64,000 bases of DNA. Origin: Bradyrhizobium viridifuturi (GTDB lineage: Bacteria > Pseudomonadota > Alphaproteobacteria > Rhizobiales > Xanthobacteraceae). Numbering within the stretch: the stretch's first letter is position 1; each line of letters begins with the position of its first letter. Shown here in pieces: positions 45,106-54,078 of the stretch. The stretch is from contig NZ_LGTB01000038.1 in the NCBI RefSeq assembly GCF_001238275.1, forward strand, positions 40,805-104,804, written 5' to 3'. A program made the position numbers and the translations under genes. Under the pieces are notes generated by a model that saw only the letters and a program-made list of their open reading frames with translations, made no database searches and was not told the DNA's origin.

Positions 45106-46064
45106 TGCCGGCAGTTCGCGCTCAGTGCCGCCGGCTTGAAGGTTTCGGCTTGCGGTGCCAGCGCCGGGTAGAGCTTGACCGAGAGGTCGCGCGCCGCAGC
45201 CGCAGTACGCGGTCCGAAGCCGAGCAGATAAAGCCCTTCCATCGAAATGAAGGCCTTGTTGGCCGCGACCGGCGTCAGCGCAAAGCCCGGATGCGCGAAC
45301 ACCGCGTCCGACGTCAGCGAGTCCTTGCCGCGATCGATCGACAGCACGACATCGGGCTTCGCCGCCACGATGGCCTCGTCATTGACCGGCTTGTAGCCGT
45401 CGTAACCGTCGATGGCGTTGACGCCGCCGGCGAGCTGGATGATCTCGTCCGCAGCGGTCTTGTGGCCGGCGGCCAGTGCCCGGCCGTTCAGGAGCGACAT
45501 CACGAACATCACGCGCACCGGCTTTGCCACTTTGGCGCGCAGCGCGCGCAGTTGTGCGAGATCGCTTTCCACCGCAGCGGACAGGCACGCGGCGCGCGGA
45601 TCGGCGCCCATGGCATGGCCGACAAGCCTGATCTTCTCGACCAGCCCGGCCTCCGAGAATGTCTCCGGCACCAGCACCAGCGGCACTTTCGCCGCCTCCA
45701 GCACGTCCATGGTTTCCTTCGGCCCCGAGCCCTGCACCGCGAGCACCAGCGACGGATGCAGGCCGAGCACGCCCTCGGGCGACAGTTGGCGCATATAGCC
45801 GACGTCGGGCTTTTGGCGCAGCGCCGCTGGCGGATAGAGGCTGGTCGCATCGACGCCGGCGATGCGCTCCTCGAAGCCGAGCGCATAGAGGATCTCGGTG
45901 ATCGCGCCGCCGATCGAGACGATCCGTGTGGGATCGTCGATCGCAACGTCGCGGCCGCGCGCGTCAAGCACGGTAATGCCCTCGGCGGTTGCTGCGCTGA
46001 TCGGCAGCAGACAGGAGAATGCGAGCAAGGCGAGCGTGCGGCAAATTGTCATCGGGGCGGTCAC
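45102..46064 (-). CDS. hmuT: Periplasmic heme-binding protein
   Basis: A 320-residue PeripBP-III binding protein with a signal peptide (MTICRTLALLAFSCLLPISAATA). The heme-binding tyrosine is likely in GVDATSLYPPAAL. GGAITEILYALGF and MLLR-like PDVVLSIDRG are typical of HmuT/ShuT/PhuT proteins. The GTG at 46064 overlaps the hmuP stop as GTGA; ATG 46052 (12 bp later) is an alternative. Delivers heme to HmuUV. Confidence 0.92.
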   Translation of the reverse strand: MTAPMTICRTLALLAFSCLLPISAATAEGITVLDARGRDVAIDDPTRIVSIGGAITEILYALGFEERIAGVDATSLYPPAALRQKPDVGYMRQLSPEGVLGLHPSLVLAVQGSGPKETMDVLEAAKVPLVLVPETFSEAGLVEKIRLVGHAMGADPRAACLSAAVESDLAQLRALRAKVAKPVRVMFVMSLLNGRALAAGHKTAADEIIQLAGGVNAIDGYDGYKPVNDEAIVAAKPDVVLSIDRGKDSLTSDAVFAHPGFALTPVAANKAFISMEGLYLLGFGPRTAAAARDLSVKLYPALAPQAETFKPAALSANCRQ

Positions 46065-46267
46065 TTGGTAAGGATCAACTTGTTCTGCGAGGTCAGCCGC
46101 AAGCGGTAATGCTCTTCGCCATGCACGATGATGATCTCGCGCTCAGCCGAGAACAGCTCGCGGCTGTCGAGGCGATTTCCGCGCATGACGAGCGTTTTCG
46201 CGGCGTCGGACACTGATACGACCTGCTTTTCGGCCGCGCCGAACTTGTCTCCGGAAGTTGCCGACAT
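46061..46267 (-). CDS. hmuP: Hemin uptake protein HmuP
   Basis: A 68-residue protein in the HmuP family: it contains LDSRELFSAEREIIIVHGEEHYRLRLTSQNKLILTK at its C-terminal half. HmuP is known in Bradyrhizobium as a positive regulator that works with Irr on the hmuR promoter. The start ATG 46267 is set by homology. It is first in the hmuPTUV operon and divergent from hmuR, overlapping hmuT by 4 bp. Confidence 0.85.
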   Translation of the reverse strand: MSATSGDKFGAAEKQVVSVSDAAKTLVMRGNRLDSRELFSAEREIIIVHGEEHYRLRLTSQNKLILTK

Positions 46268-46306
46268 TCTCGTGGTGCTGCGCCTTCGAATTTTCAAACA
46301 GTGCTT

Positions 46307-46318
46307 GCTTGTACAAGC
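46307..46318. promoter_or_regulatory. 12-bp palindrome in the hmuP-hmuR divergent promoter
   Basis: Perfect palindrome GCTTGTACAAGC, 39 bp upstream of hmuP and about 200 bp upstream of hmuR. Possibly an operator for an iron or heme regulator. I see no clear Irr (ICE) box. Confidence 0.35.
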
Positions 46319-46516
46319 GGGCGAGGGCGCATTCCAACGGCTGCATTTTACAATCGATATAAACAGCGGCGCCGCATTCTTGACCGATTTGTTTCCGGCT
46401 CGTAACCATTCATCACGATGCAAGCGGGTGGCTTGGATCGCGACATAGCCAGCAAGCCGCTCGGTGGAGCGCACGCCAGCCAAACCAGAAAAAGTAATGA
46501 TTGGGCTGGGGCTAGA

Positions 46517-48864
46517 ATGGCTGACGGGGTTAGGGTTTCGCGCGCCTTGATATTGGGTGCGTCAGTGTTTTCATTGACGGCAGCTTTGCCGGAGAGCGGT
46601 GTGGCGCAAACTGCCGACGCTTCGGCTCCGCGTCCTGCGACTGAGCGGCCGAAGCAGGCCAAACTCAAGCCGAAGCCTTCGGCCGAACAGCAGGCGGCCG
46701 CGCAGCCTCTGATGAATGCTCGCGCGCAGATCGGCGCGGTGCCGGTGCAGTCGCTCGACACCATCACAGCCGTGGCATCGAAGACCGACGAGCGCGCCAT
46801 CGACGCGCTGGCGCCGGTCAGCTCGGTCACGCTGGAGAAGATCCAGGGCCTGCAGCCGAACCGGGTGTCGGACATTTTCTATAACGTCCCGGGCGTTTCG
46901 TTCCAGGAACGCGGCGACGATCCGGCGACCGTCATCAACATCCGCGGCCTGCAGGATTTCGGCCGCGTCGCGTCGTGGTCGACGGCGCGCGGCAGAACTA
47001 TCAGCGCACCGGCCACAATGCCAACGGCTCGTTCTTCCTCGATCCCGAACTGATCGGCGGGGTCGACGTGGTGCGCGGCCCGACCGCGAACATCTACGGC
47101 TCCGGCGCGATCGGTGGCGTGGTTTCGTTCCGTAGCAAGGACATCGACGACGTGGTGCGGCCCGGCGAGCGCTGGGGTGTCGACATGTCGGGCTCCTACG
47201 GCTCCAACAAGGACCGCGGCATGGGCTCGGTGTTCGGCGGCGTGCGCGCCGATCCGAATGTCGATGTGTTCGGCGGCGCGGTCTATCGCACCCAGAGCAA
47301 TTACAAGGACGGCTCCGGCACCGAGATCGGCAACACCGGCAACGATATCGCGGCCGGCCTGATGAAGGTGACGATCCGCCCGGCCGAAGGTCATGAATTC
47401 AAGATCGGCGGCGTCTTCCAGGACTACCAGTACAATATCGGCCAGCAGAACCGCGGCCCGACCACGACGGCGGCGCCGCTGGCGGCGATCGCGGGCTCCT
47501 CGGTCTACGCCTCCGATGCCAGGAACTACACGGGCACGCTGAGCTGGAAGTACTCCAAGCCCGACGACATGCTGTTCGACTGGAACATCTCGGTCTACGG
47601 CAATCGCACCGACAACGACCAGGTCAAGACCTACAACAACCGCATCACGTCAGGCGGCGGCGTCTGTTCGCTGGCCAATCCCGGCAACAACATCTCCGGC
47701 TGCGTCGGCGACAAGCGCGGCTATTCGCTCGACACCGTCGGCCTCGACGTCAACAACACCTCGCGCTTCGATTTCGGCGACTGGCGCAACGCCGTGACCT
47801 ACGGTTTCGACGCCTTCCGCGACGATGTCGAGACCTTCGATTCCCGCGGCAATTCCAACATCACGACGCCGGGCGGCCAGCGCACGGTGTCCGGCGGCTT
47901 TGTGCAGTTGAAGCAGAACTATTCGACCTGGCTCGAACTGGTCAGCGCCGTCCGCCACGACCATTACGAGCTGACCTCGATCAATACCACAACCAGCGGC
48001 GACCGGCTGTCGCCGAAGATCACGGTCGGCATTACGCCGATCGCAGGCTTCACGCCCTATGTCAGTTATGCCGAAGGCTACCGTGCGCCGTCGATCACCG
48101 AGACCCTGATCGCGGGCGGACACGCCACCGGCGGCGGCCCGGCGCTGTTCAACTGTCCCGACGGCACCAGCGGCCTGTTCTGCTTCCTGCCGAACGCCGC
48201 GCTGCGGCCCGAGGTCGGCAAGAACAAGGAAGCCGGCGTCAATCTCAGGTATGACGGCATCTTCACCGCGAGCGACTCGTTCCGCGGCAAGATCAACGTG
48301 TTCCAGAACGACGTCGACGGTTATATCGACCTCGTCGCGTCGACGCCGACCACGACGCCGTTCGGTCGCTTCAGCCAGTTCTACCAGTACCAGAACATCG
48401 CCCATGCCCGCATCGAGGGCTTCGAGCTCGAGACGATGTATGATGCGGGCGACTGGTTCGTGGGCGTCGCCGGCCATCTGATGCGCGGCCGCAACACGGC
48501 GACCAATGTCGGGCTCGCCACCATCACGCCGCGCAAGGTGACGACGACGGGCGGCGTGCGGCTGCTCGACCGCTCGCTGATCATTGCCGCGCAATGGTCC
48601 TCGTTCGGCGCCAACAACGATCTGCCGGCGGGCTATCTGCCCTCGACCGGCTACGAGCTGGTCAATCTCTACCTGACCTGGAACGCCACCAAGGACATCA
48701 CCTTTACGGCGTCGGTCGACAACCTCTTGAACCAGTATTACCGGCCCTACGCGATCCCGGGCTCCTCGACCGACGGCACGACGCAGAACGACCTGCTGTT
48801 CTCGAGCCCTGGTCCGGGCACCGTCTACAAGGCCGGGCTGAAGATTCACCTTGGTGGAGCGTAA
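46517..48864 (+). CDS. hmuR: TonB-dependent heme receptor HmuR (frameshift)
   Basis: Outer-membrane heme receptor of about 782 residues. It has a signal peptide (residues 1-31, ending near GVAQTA), then a possible TonB box (DTITAVASKT), a plug domain (IQGLQPNRVSDIFYNVPGVSF and DVVRGPTANIYGSGAIGG), and a 22-strand barrel ending IHLGGA. The frame breaks at about 46972: VVVDGARQNYQRTG is expected and reads after adding one G to GCG.TCGTGG. Divergent from hmuP. A sequencing error is likely; if real the strain could not use heme this way. Confidence 0.88.
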
Positions 48865-48999
48865 CGCGAAAGGCCGATCATTCCATCCAGGTTGCTCCGG
48901 CCGCGCTGGTGCCCCCAGCGCGGCTTTGGCGCATTCATGATATCAACGAGATCAACCGGCAGGATCAGGGCATCCGCCGACACGCAGGAGAAGGCTTTC

Positions 49000-49332
49000 A
49001 TGTTCATCGCAATGAACCGGTTTCAGGTGATCAAGGGCAAGGAGCAGGCGTTCGAGACGGTCTGGAAGACCCGCGAGTCCTATCTCGGCGACCTGCCGGG
49101 GTTCATCGAGTTTCACCTGGTGAAGGGCCCCGAGGCCGAGGACCACACGCTCTATGCAACCCACACCGTGTGGGCCAGCAAGGGAGCGTTCGAGGACTGG
49201 ACCAAATCCGACGCGTTCCGCCGCGCCCATTCCCGCGCCGGCAACGAGACCGGTGGCAGCCTCTATCTCGGCCATCCCAAATTCGAAGGCTTTGAGGTGT
49301 TGATCACCGAGCGCGCCAAGAGCCCGGCGTAA
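49000..49332 (+). CDS. hmuQ: Heme-degrading monooxygenase, HmuQ/HmuD (IsdG-like)
   Basis: A 110-residue ABM-domain protein beginning MFIAMNRFQVIKGKEQAFET and containing FIEFHLVKGP and ASKGAFEDWTKSDAFRRAHSRAG. The His in the AFRRAH segment is the expected heme ligand. Proteins of this type in Bradyrhizobium degrade heme to biliverdin and release iron. The RBS AGGAGA is 8 bp upstream. It follows hmuR and precedes the HutX-type gene by 11 bp. Confidence 0.85.
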   Translation: MFIAMNRFQVIKGKEQAFETVWKTRESYLGDLPGFIEFHLVKGPEAEDHTLYATHTVWASKGAFEDWTKSDAFRRAHSRAGNETGGSLYLGHPKFEGFEVLITERAKSPA

Positions 49333-49343
49333 CGGAGGCGGTC

Positions 49344-49853
49344 GTGCTGGATTCAGAGCTTGCCGGATTGCGGGCCTATATGGCCGACAATCCCGGCGCG
49401 GTCATCGAGGATGTCGCGCGCGAGCGCAAGGTGCCGCCGCGCGCGGTGCTCGAGGCGTTGCCCGAGAGCATGGTGCGGATCGGTGCCGGCGAATTCGTCG
49501 CTGCGATGCAGGACATCGCGGAGTGGGGCGAGGTGACGCTGATCGTGCACACCGATGATGCGATCTTCGAATTCACCGGCGCCATTCCGAAGGGCGAGGT
49601 CGGCCGCGGCTATTTCAACCTGATGCAACCGAAGGGCCTGCACGGCCACCTCAGGCATGAGCGCTGCGCGGCGATCGCGTTCGTCGAGCGTCCGTTCATG
49701 GGCAAGGTGTCGGCCTTCATCGCTTTCATCAACCGCGATGGCGGCATCATGTTCAAGGTGTTCGTCGGCCGCGACGAGACGCGCGGGCTGCGCGACGACC
49801 AGCTGGCGCGCTTGCATGCGCTGGCGGACCGTCTCGCGCCGAAAGCGGGCTGA
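49344..49853 (+). CDS. hutX: Heme utilization protein HutX/ChuX family
   Basis: A 169-residue cytoplasmic heme-handling protein. It begins LDSELAGLRAYMADNPGAVIEDVARERKV and contains IVHTDDAIFEFTGAIPKGEVGRGYFNL, typical of ChuX/HutX. These bind heme and help its release or delivery. Start is GTG 49344 behind GGAGG. Very close spacing to the HmuQ-type gene and exbB suggests one operon. Confidence 0.85.
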   Translation: MLDSELAGLRAYMADNPGAVIEDVARERKVPPRAVLEALPESMVRIGAGEFVAAMQDIAEWGEVTLIVHTDDAIFEFTGAIPKGEVGRGYFNLMQPKGLHGHLRHERCAAIAFVERPFMGKVSAFIAFINRDGGIMFKVFVGRDETRGLRDDQLARLHALADRLAPKAG

Positions 49854-49878
49854 CGCGAACGCAGGACGGGAGGCGACC

Positions 49879-50664
49879 ATGGCGTATCGGTGGCTTGGGC
49901 GGAGCATCTGGACGGTGGCAGTGGCCGCGTTCGGCCTGTCGCCGGGAACGTGCCTTGCCGCGACCGACGCGGCGCTGCTGCCGCGCAACCTCTCGCCCTG
50001 GGGCATGTTCGAGAGCGCCGATATCGTCGTGAAGGCTGTCATGATCGGTTTGGCCTTCGCCTCGCTGGCGACCTGGACGATCTGGCTCGCCAAGACCGTC
50101 GAGATCCGCCGCAAGACCGTGCTGGCGCGGCAGCGGATCGGTCAGCTCGAGCGCGACACGCTGCTTGCCGAGGTCGAGCAGGCGAGCCGTGACGGCTGCG
50201 ATGCCGTAGCGCAGATCATCCAATCGGCGTCACGCGAGGCCACGCTCTCGTGCGGCATGTTCGATGACGGCTTCAAGGAGCGCATCGCGTTGCGGCTGGA
50301 GCGGGTCGAAGCGGCGATGTCGCGGCAGATCGCACGCGGCACCGGAGTGCTCGCCACCATCGGCGCGACCGCGCCGTTCGTCGGCCTGTTCGGCACGGTG
50401 TGGGGCATCATGAATGCCTTCATCGGCATCTCCGAGGCCCACACCACCAATCTCGCAGTGGTCGCACCGGGCATTGCGGAGGCGCTGCTTGCGACGGCGC
50501 TCGGCCTGGTTGCGGCGATTCCCGCGGTCGTGATCTACAATCACCTGACCCGCTCGATCGCGGGCTACCGCGCGCTGCTCGGCGACGCCTCCGTCATGGT
50601 GATGCTGCTGGTGAGCCGCGAGGGCGACCGCAGCCTGTTCCGGCTGGCGCGCGCCGCGGAGTGA
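49879..50664 (+). CDS. exbB: TonB-system proton channel ExbB
   Basis: A 261-residue MotA/TolQ/ExbB-family protein with about four hydrophobic stretches: a signal-like N-terminus (residues 6-28), a first helix (residues 43-63), and the two C-terminal helices around LATIGATAPFVGLFGTVWGIMNAF and ATALGLVAAIPAVVIYN. These make the inner-membrane proton channel for TonB. Immediate downstream exbD is 3 bp away. Confidence 0.92.
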   Translation: MAYRWLGRSIWTVAVAAFGLSPGTCLAATDAALLPRNLSPWGMFESADIVVKAVMIGLAFASLATWTIWLAKTVEIRRKTVLARQRIGQLERDTLLAEVEQASRDGCDAVAQIIQSASREATLSCGMFDDGFKERIALRLERVEAAMSRQIARGTGVLATIGATAPFVGLFGTVWGIMNAFIGISEAHTTNLAVVAPGIAEALLATALGLVAAIPAVVIYNHLTRSIAGYRALLGDASVMVMLLVSREGDRSLFRLARAAE

Positions 50665-50667
50665 GAG

Positions 50668-51114
50668 ATGGGCGTCAAGCTTGGCACTGGCGGTGCGTTC
50701 GGTAGCCGGCGTCGCGGCGACGACGACCTGGTCGAGGCGCATGAGATCAACGTCACGCCGTTCATCGACGTGATGCTGGTGCTGCTGATCATCTTCATGG
50801 TGGCGGCGCCGCTCGCCACCGTCGACCTCGGCGTCGATCTGCCGGCCTCGACTGCCGAGCCGCAACCGCGGCCCGACAAGCCGGTGTTCGTCACCGTGAA
50901 GCCGGATCTGTCGGTTGCGGTCGGCGAGGCCGTCATCGCGCGCGAGACCCTGACGTCGGCGCTCGACGGCGCCACGCAGGGCAGGAAGGACGAACGCATC
51001 TTCCTGCGCGCCGACAAGGCGGTCAGCTATGGCGATCTGATGGAGGTGATGAACCTGCTGCGCAACGCCGGGTACCTCAAGGTCGCGCTGGTCGGCCTCG
51101 ACGGACGCAGCTAG
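50668..51114 (+). CDS. exbD: TonB-system protein ExbD
   Basis: A 148-residue ExbD/TolR-family protein with a single helix (FIDVMLVLLIIFMVAAPL); the Asp in FIDVMLV is the proton-carrying residue. A periplasmic domain ends AGYLKVALVGLDG. Three bp follow exbB and four bp precede tonB. Confidence 0.93.
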   Translation: MGVKLGTGGAFGSRRRGDDDLVEAHEINVTPFIDVMLVLLIIFMVAAPLATVDLGVDLPASTAEPQPRPDKPVFVTVKPDLSVAVGEAVIARETLTSALDGATQGRKDERIFLRADKAVSYGDLMEVMNLLRNAGYLKVALVGLDGRS

Positions 51115-51118
51115 TTCG

Positions 51119-51940
51119 ATGAATGCCTATGTGCTGCATGAGTCCCGCGGTGACATCTGGCTAAAGCGCTGGGGCCTGTCGGCGGCCGCGATCCTGGCGG
51201 CGCACGCTGCGATGATCGCGCTCGGCATGAGCTGGGTCTCGGCGCCCCCGCCGGGTGTCGCGGTGCCGGCGGTGCTGGTCGACCTGACGCCGATCACGTC
51301 AGCGCCGGAGATTTCGCAGACCGAGCTGCCGCCGGGCCCGGCGATGCAGGAGGCCGATGCCGCGCCGCCCGAACCTGCCGCCGCGCAGGCCGTGCACGAG
51401 GAAATCGCGCCGACGCCGTTGCTGGAGGAGGCTGCGGTCGCCGCGCCGCCGGAGCAGAGGCCGCAGGTCACGCCGCCGAAACCCGAGCCCACCAAGGTCA
51501 TGCCTGAGCACAAGGCGGAGCCTGTCAAGCCGAAGGTGGTGCGCCGGGACGCGAAGAAGCCGCCCAAGGCGACGCCGGCGCCACGCACCAGTGCGCCGAG
51601 CCGCGCCGAACGTCAGGCGCCAGCGGCGTCCGCGATCAGCGCGGGTGCCGCGGCATCGGCGATCGCGGCCTACAACGCACGTGTCCGCGCGCATCTGTTG
51701 CGCTTCCATTCCTATCCGGCCGGCGGCAATGGCCAGCGCGGCGTGGTCCGCCTGGTGTTCACGCTCGGCCGCGGCGGGCATGTGCTGTCGAGCCATCTCG
51801 GCGGCTCCTCCGGCAATCCGACCTTCGACGCGCGGGCGCTGGCGATGGTGCGCCAGGCCCAGCCGTTTCCGGCGTTTCCTTCCGAGGTCATGCAGGGCTC
51901 GATGGGCTTTTCCGTGCCGGTCGCATTCGTGCCGCGGTAA
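51119..51940 (+). CDS. tonB: TonB energy-transducing protein
   Basis: A 273-residue TonB. A single hydrophobic anchor (about residues 18-40), a long proline/glutamate/lysine-rich periplasmic spacer (residues 55-165, with repeats of PxEP and KPK), and a C-terminal TonB domain beginning near RVRAHLLRFHSYP and ending GSMGFSVPVAFVPR. It couples proton motive force to HmuR through ExbB-ExbD. Convergent with the ABC importer genes. Confidence 0.9.
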   Translation: MNAYVLHESRGDIWLKRWGLSAAAILAAHAAMIALGMSWVSAPPPGVAVPAVLVDLTPITSAPEISQTELPPGPAMQEADAAPPEPAAAQAVHEEIAPTPLLEEAAVAAPPEQRPQVTPPKPEPTKVMPEHKAEPVKPKVVRRDAKKPPKATPAPRTSAPSRAERQAPAASAISAGAAASAIAAYNARVRAHLLRFHSYPAGGNGQRGVVRLVFTLGRGGHVLSSHLGGSSGNPTFDARALAMVRQAQPFPAFPSEVMQGSMGFSVPVAFVPR

Positions 51941-51960
51941 AGGAGAGCAGGTTCAGCAGC

Positions 51961-52075
51961 CTATCCCCGTCATCCTGAGGTGCGAGCGGAGCGAGCCTCG
52001 AAGGATGCACGGCCACCGCTGGAGGCCGTCGACCCTTCGAGACGCGCTTCGCGCTCCTCAGGGTGACGGGGATAG
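51961..52075. repeat. Palindromic intergenic repeat, family C, copy 2
   Basis: Perfect 12-bp outer arms CTATCCCCGTCA and TGACGGGGATAG flank GAGCCTCGAAGGATGC and matching inverted segments. It sits between tonB and the convergent permease gene. Confidence 0.85.
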
Positions 52076-52105
52076 GTTGAGTCTGCTTCAAGCAAGATAT
52101 CCGCG

Positions 52106-52999
52106 CTACTCCTTCACCGCGCCGGTCAGCGACGACACGTAATAGTCGACGAACAGCGAGTAGAACAGCGCGACCGGCAGCGAGCCGAGCAGGGAGCCCG
52201 CCATCAGCGCGCCCCATTGGTAGACATCGCCGGTGACCAGCTCGGTCAGGATCGCGACCGGCACCGTCTTGTTGGCGCCGCTCTGGATGAAGGCGAGCGC
52301 GTAGATGAACTCGTTCCAGGACAGCGTGAAGGAGAAGATGCCGGCCGAGATCAGGCCGGGCACCGCGAGCGGCAGCGTGATCCGCCACAGGATCTGCAGC
52401 CGCGTCGCGCCGTCGACCAGCGCGCATTCCTCGAGCTCATAGGGGATCGACTTGAAGTAGCCGATCAAGAGCCAGGTGCAGAACGGCACCAGGAAGGTCG
52501 GATAGACCAGGATCAGCGCCAGGGGGGAATCGAACAGGCCGAACTGCACGATCACGGTGGCGAGCGGAATGAACAGGATCGACGGCGGCACCAGATAGGC
52601 GAGGTAGATGCCGAGGCCGACATAGGGGCTGCCGCGGAAGCGCAGCCGCTCGATCGCGTAGGCGGCGAGCGTCGAGGCGAACAGCGACAGGAAGGTCGAG
52701 CCGATCGCGACCAGCATGGTGGTCTTCAGCCAGCGCGGATACGACGTGTCGAACAAGAGATGCTTGACATGCGCAAGCGTCGGCGAAGTGATCCAGAACG
52801 GATTGTGCTCCTTGTAGTTCAGCAGCTCCGCGTTCGGTTTGAACGAGGTGATCGCCATCCAGTAGAACGGGAACAACAGGATCAGGATGAAGCAGGCGAG
52901 CGGCAGATAGATCATCACCACGCGCCGGGCGCGGCTGTCCCACGCCATGGTGTCGGGTGTGGCGCTAGCGACGTTGGATTGCGCTGCAACGTCAGTCAT
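52106..52999 (-). CDS. ABC transporter permease (MalG-like)
   Basis: A 297-residue carbohydrate-type (CUT1) inner-membrane permease with about six helices. The coupling EAA loop reads EECALVDGATRLQILWRITLPLAVPG. The N-terminus overlaps the upstream permease by 8 bp. Together with it, it forms the translocation channel of a sugar or sugar-like importer. No ATPase gene adjoins this unit. Confidence 0.88.
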   Translation of the reverse strand: MTDVAAQSNVASATPDTMAWDSRARRVVMIYLPLACFILILLFPFYWMAITSFKPNAELLNYKEHNPFWITSPTLAHVKHLLFDTSYPRWLKTTMLVAIGSTFLSLFASTLAAYAIERLRFRGSPYVGLGIYLAYLVPPSILFIPLATVIVQFGLFDSPLALILVYPTFLVPFCTWLLIGYFKSIPYELEECALVDGATRLQILWRITLPLAVPGLISAGIFSFTLSWNEFIYALAFIQSGANKTVPVAILTELVTGDVYQWGALMAGSLLGSLPVALFYSLFVDYYVSSLTGAVKE

Positions 53000-53969
53000 T
53001 GGCTTCTCCCTGCTGCCATTTGCGGCGGGCGAGGCCGAAGTAGCTGAACAACGTTGCGAACACCAGGAACGGGATCATCGACACCGCGATCGCGGCGCCC
53101 TCACCGAGCTCGCCGCCGGCGATGCCGCGCTGGAACGCCAAGGTCGCGAGCAGATGGGTCGAGTTGACCGGGCCGCCGCGGGTGATGGCGTAGACGAGCT
53201 GGAAGTCGGTGAAGGTGAAGATGATCGAGAACGTCATCACGATCGCTAGGATCGGCATCATCATCGGGAAGGTGATGTAGCGGAAGCGCTGCCAGGAGGT
53301 GGCGCCGTCGAGCATCGCCGCCTCATAGAGCGAGGGCGAGATGGTTTGCAGCCCGGCCAGCAGCGAGATCGCGACGAACGGGATGCCGCGCCAGATATTG
53401 GCCGCGATCAGCGAGAACCGCGCCGGCCAGGGCGAGCCGAGGAAGTCGACATTGCTGTCGCGCAGGTGCAGCACGTCGACCAGGAGATAGGAGATGATCG
53501 AGAACTGCGGATCGTAGATCCACCAGAATGCGAGCGCGGACAGCACTGTCGGCACGATCCACGGCAGCAGCACGATGGCGCGGATCAGGCTCTTGAACGG
53601 GAAATGGTTGTTGAGCAGGAGCGCCAGCCAGAAGCCGAGCGCGAACTTTCCGAAGGTCGCGACCGCGGTGTAGAAGATCGAGTAGAACACCGCGTTCCAC
53701 CACAAGGGATCCTTGAGCAGGTACTGGAAGTTCTCGAGCCCGATATAGATGCCGCGCTGGCCGATCGTGGTGTCGGTGAAGGCGAGCCAGATGCCGAGGC
53801 CCAGCGGATAGGTGAGGAACACCAGCAGCAGGCCGATCGCTGGCGCCAGGCACATCACGATCAGGAACGGCTTGTAGTCGAACAGGCGCGCGAGCAGCCG
53901 GGCTGGCGAAGTGCGGCGCCGCGTGAAGGGAAGGTGGTTACGGACATTGAATGCTCGTCTTGTCGTCAT
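52992..53969 (-). CDS. ABC transporter permease (MalF-like)
   Basis: A 325-residue CUT1 permease with about six helices. The EAA loop reads LYEAAMLDGATSWQRFRYITFP. The best start is ATG 53969, which lies inside a family B repeat: no other ATG, GTG or TTG is found in frame before the first helix. An in-frame extension further upstream would translate only the repeat. Between the binding-protein gene and the second permease. Confidence 0.85.
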   Translation of the reverse strand: MTTRRAFNVRNHLPFTRRRTSPARLLARLFDYKPFLIVMCLAPAIGLLLVFLTYPLGLGIWLAFTDTTIGQRGIYIGLENFQYLLKDPLWWNAVFYSIFYTAVATFGKFALGFWLALLLNNHFPFKSLIRAIVLLPWIVPTVLSALAFWWIYDPQFSIISYLLVDVLHLRDSNVDFLGSPWPARFSLIAANIWRGIPFVAISLLAGLQTISPSLYEAAMLDGATSWQRFRYITFPMMMPILAIVMTFSIIFTFTDFQLVYAITRGGPVNSTHLLATLAFQRGIAGGELGEGAAIAVSMIPFLVFATLFSYFGLARRKWQQGEAND

Positions 53970-54046
53970 TGCGAGGAGCGAAGCGACGAAGCAATCCATT
54001 TCTCCTTTGTGGCGCTATGGATTGCTTCGCTTCGCTCGCAATGACG
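53964..54046. repeat. Palindromic intergenic repeat, family B, copy 2
   Basis: CGTCATTGCGAGGAGCGAAG at the left end and CTTCGCTCGCAATGACG at the right, as at 2728-2812. It lies between the binding protein and the first permease, and its left end supplies the permease ATG. Confidence 0.85.
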
Positions 54047-54078
54047 GTTGAACCAGGTTTCGCAGTTCAATGGCGCCG

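Noticed and set aside
46281..46300. Irr iron-control-element box in the hmuR promoter
   Set aside because: TTCGAATTTTCAAA is only a weak resemblance; I cannot support a real ICE match.
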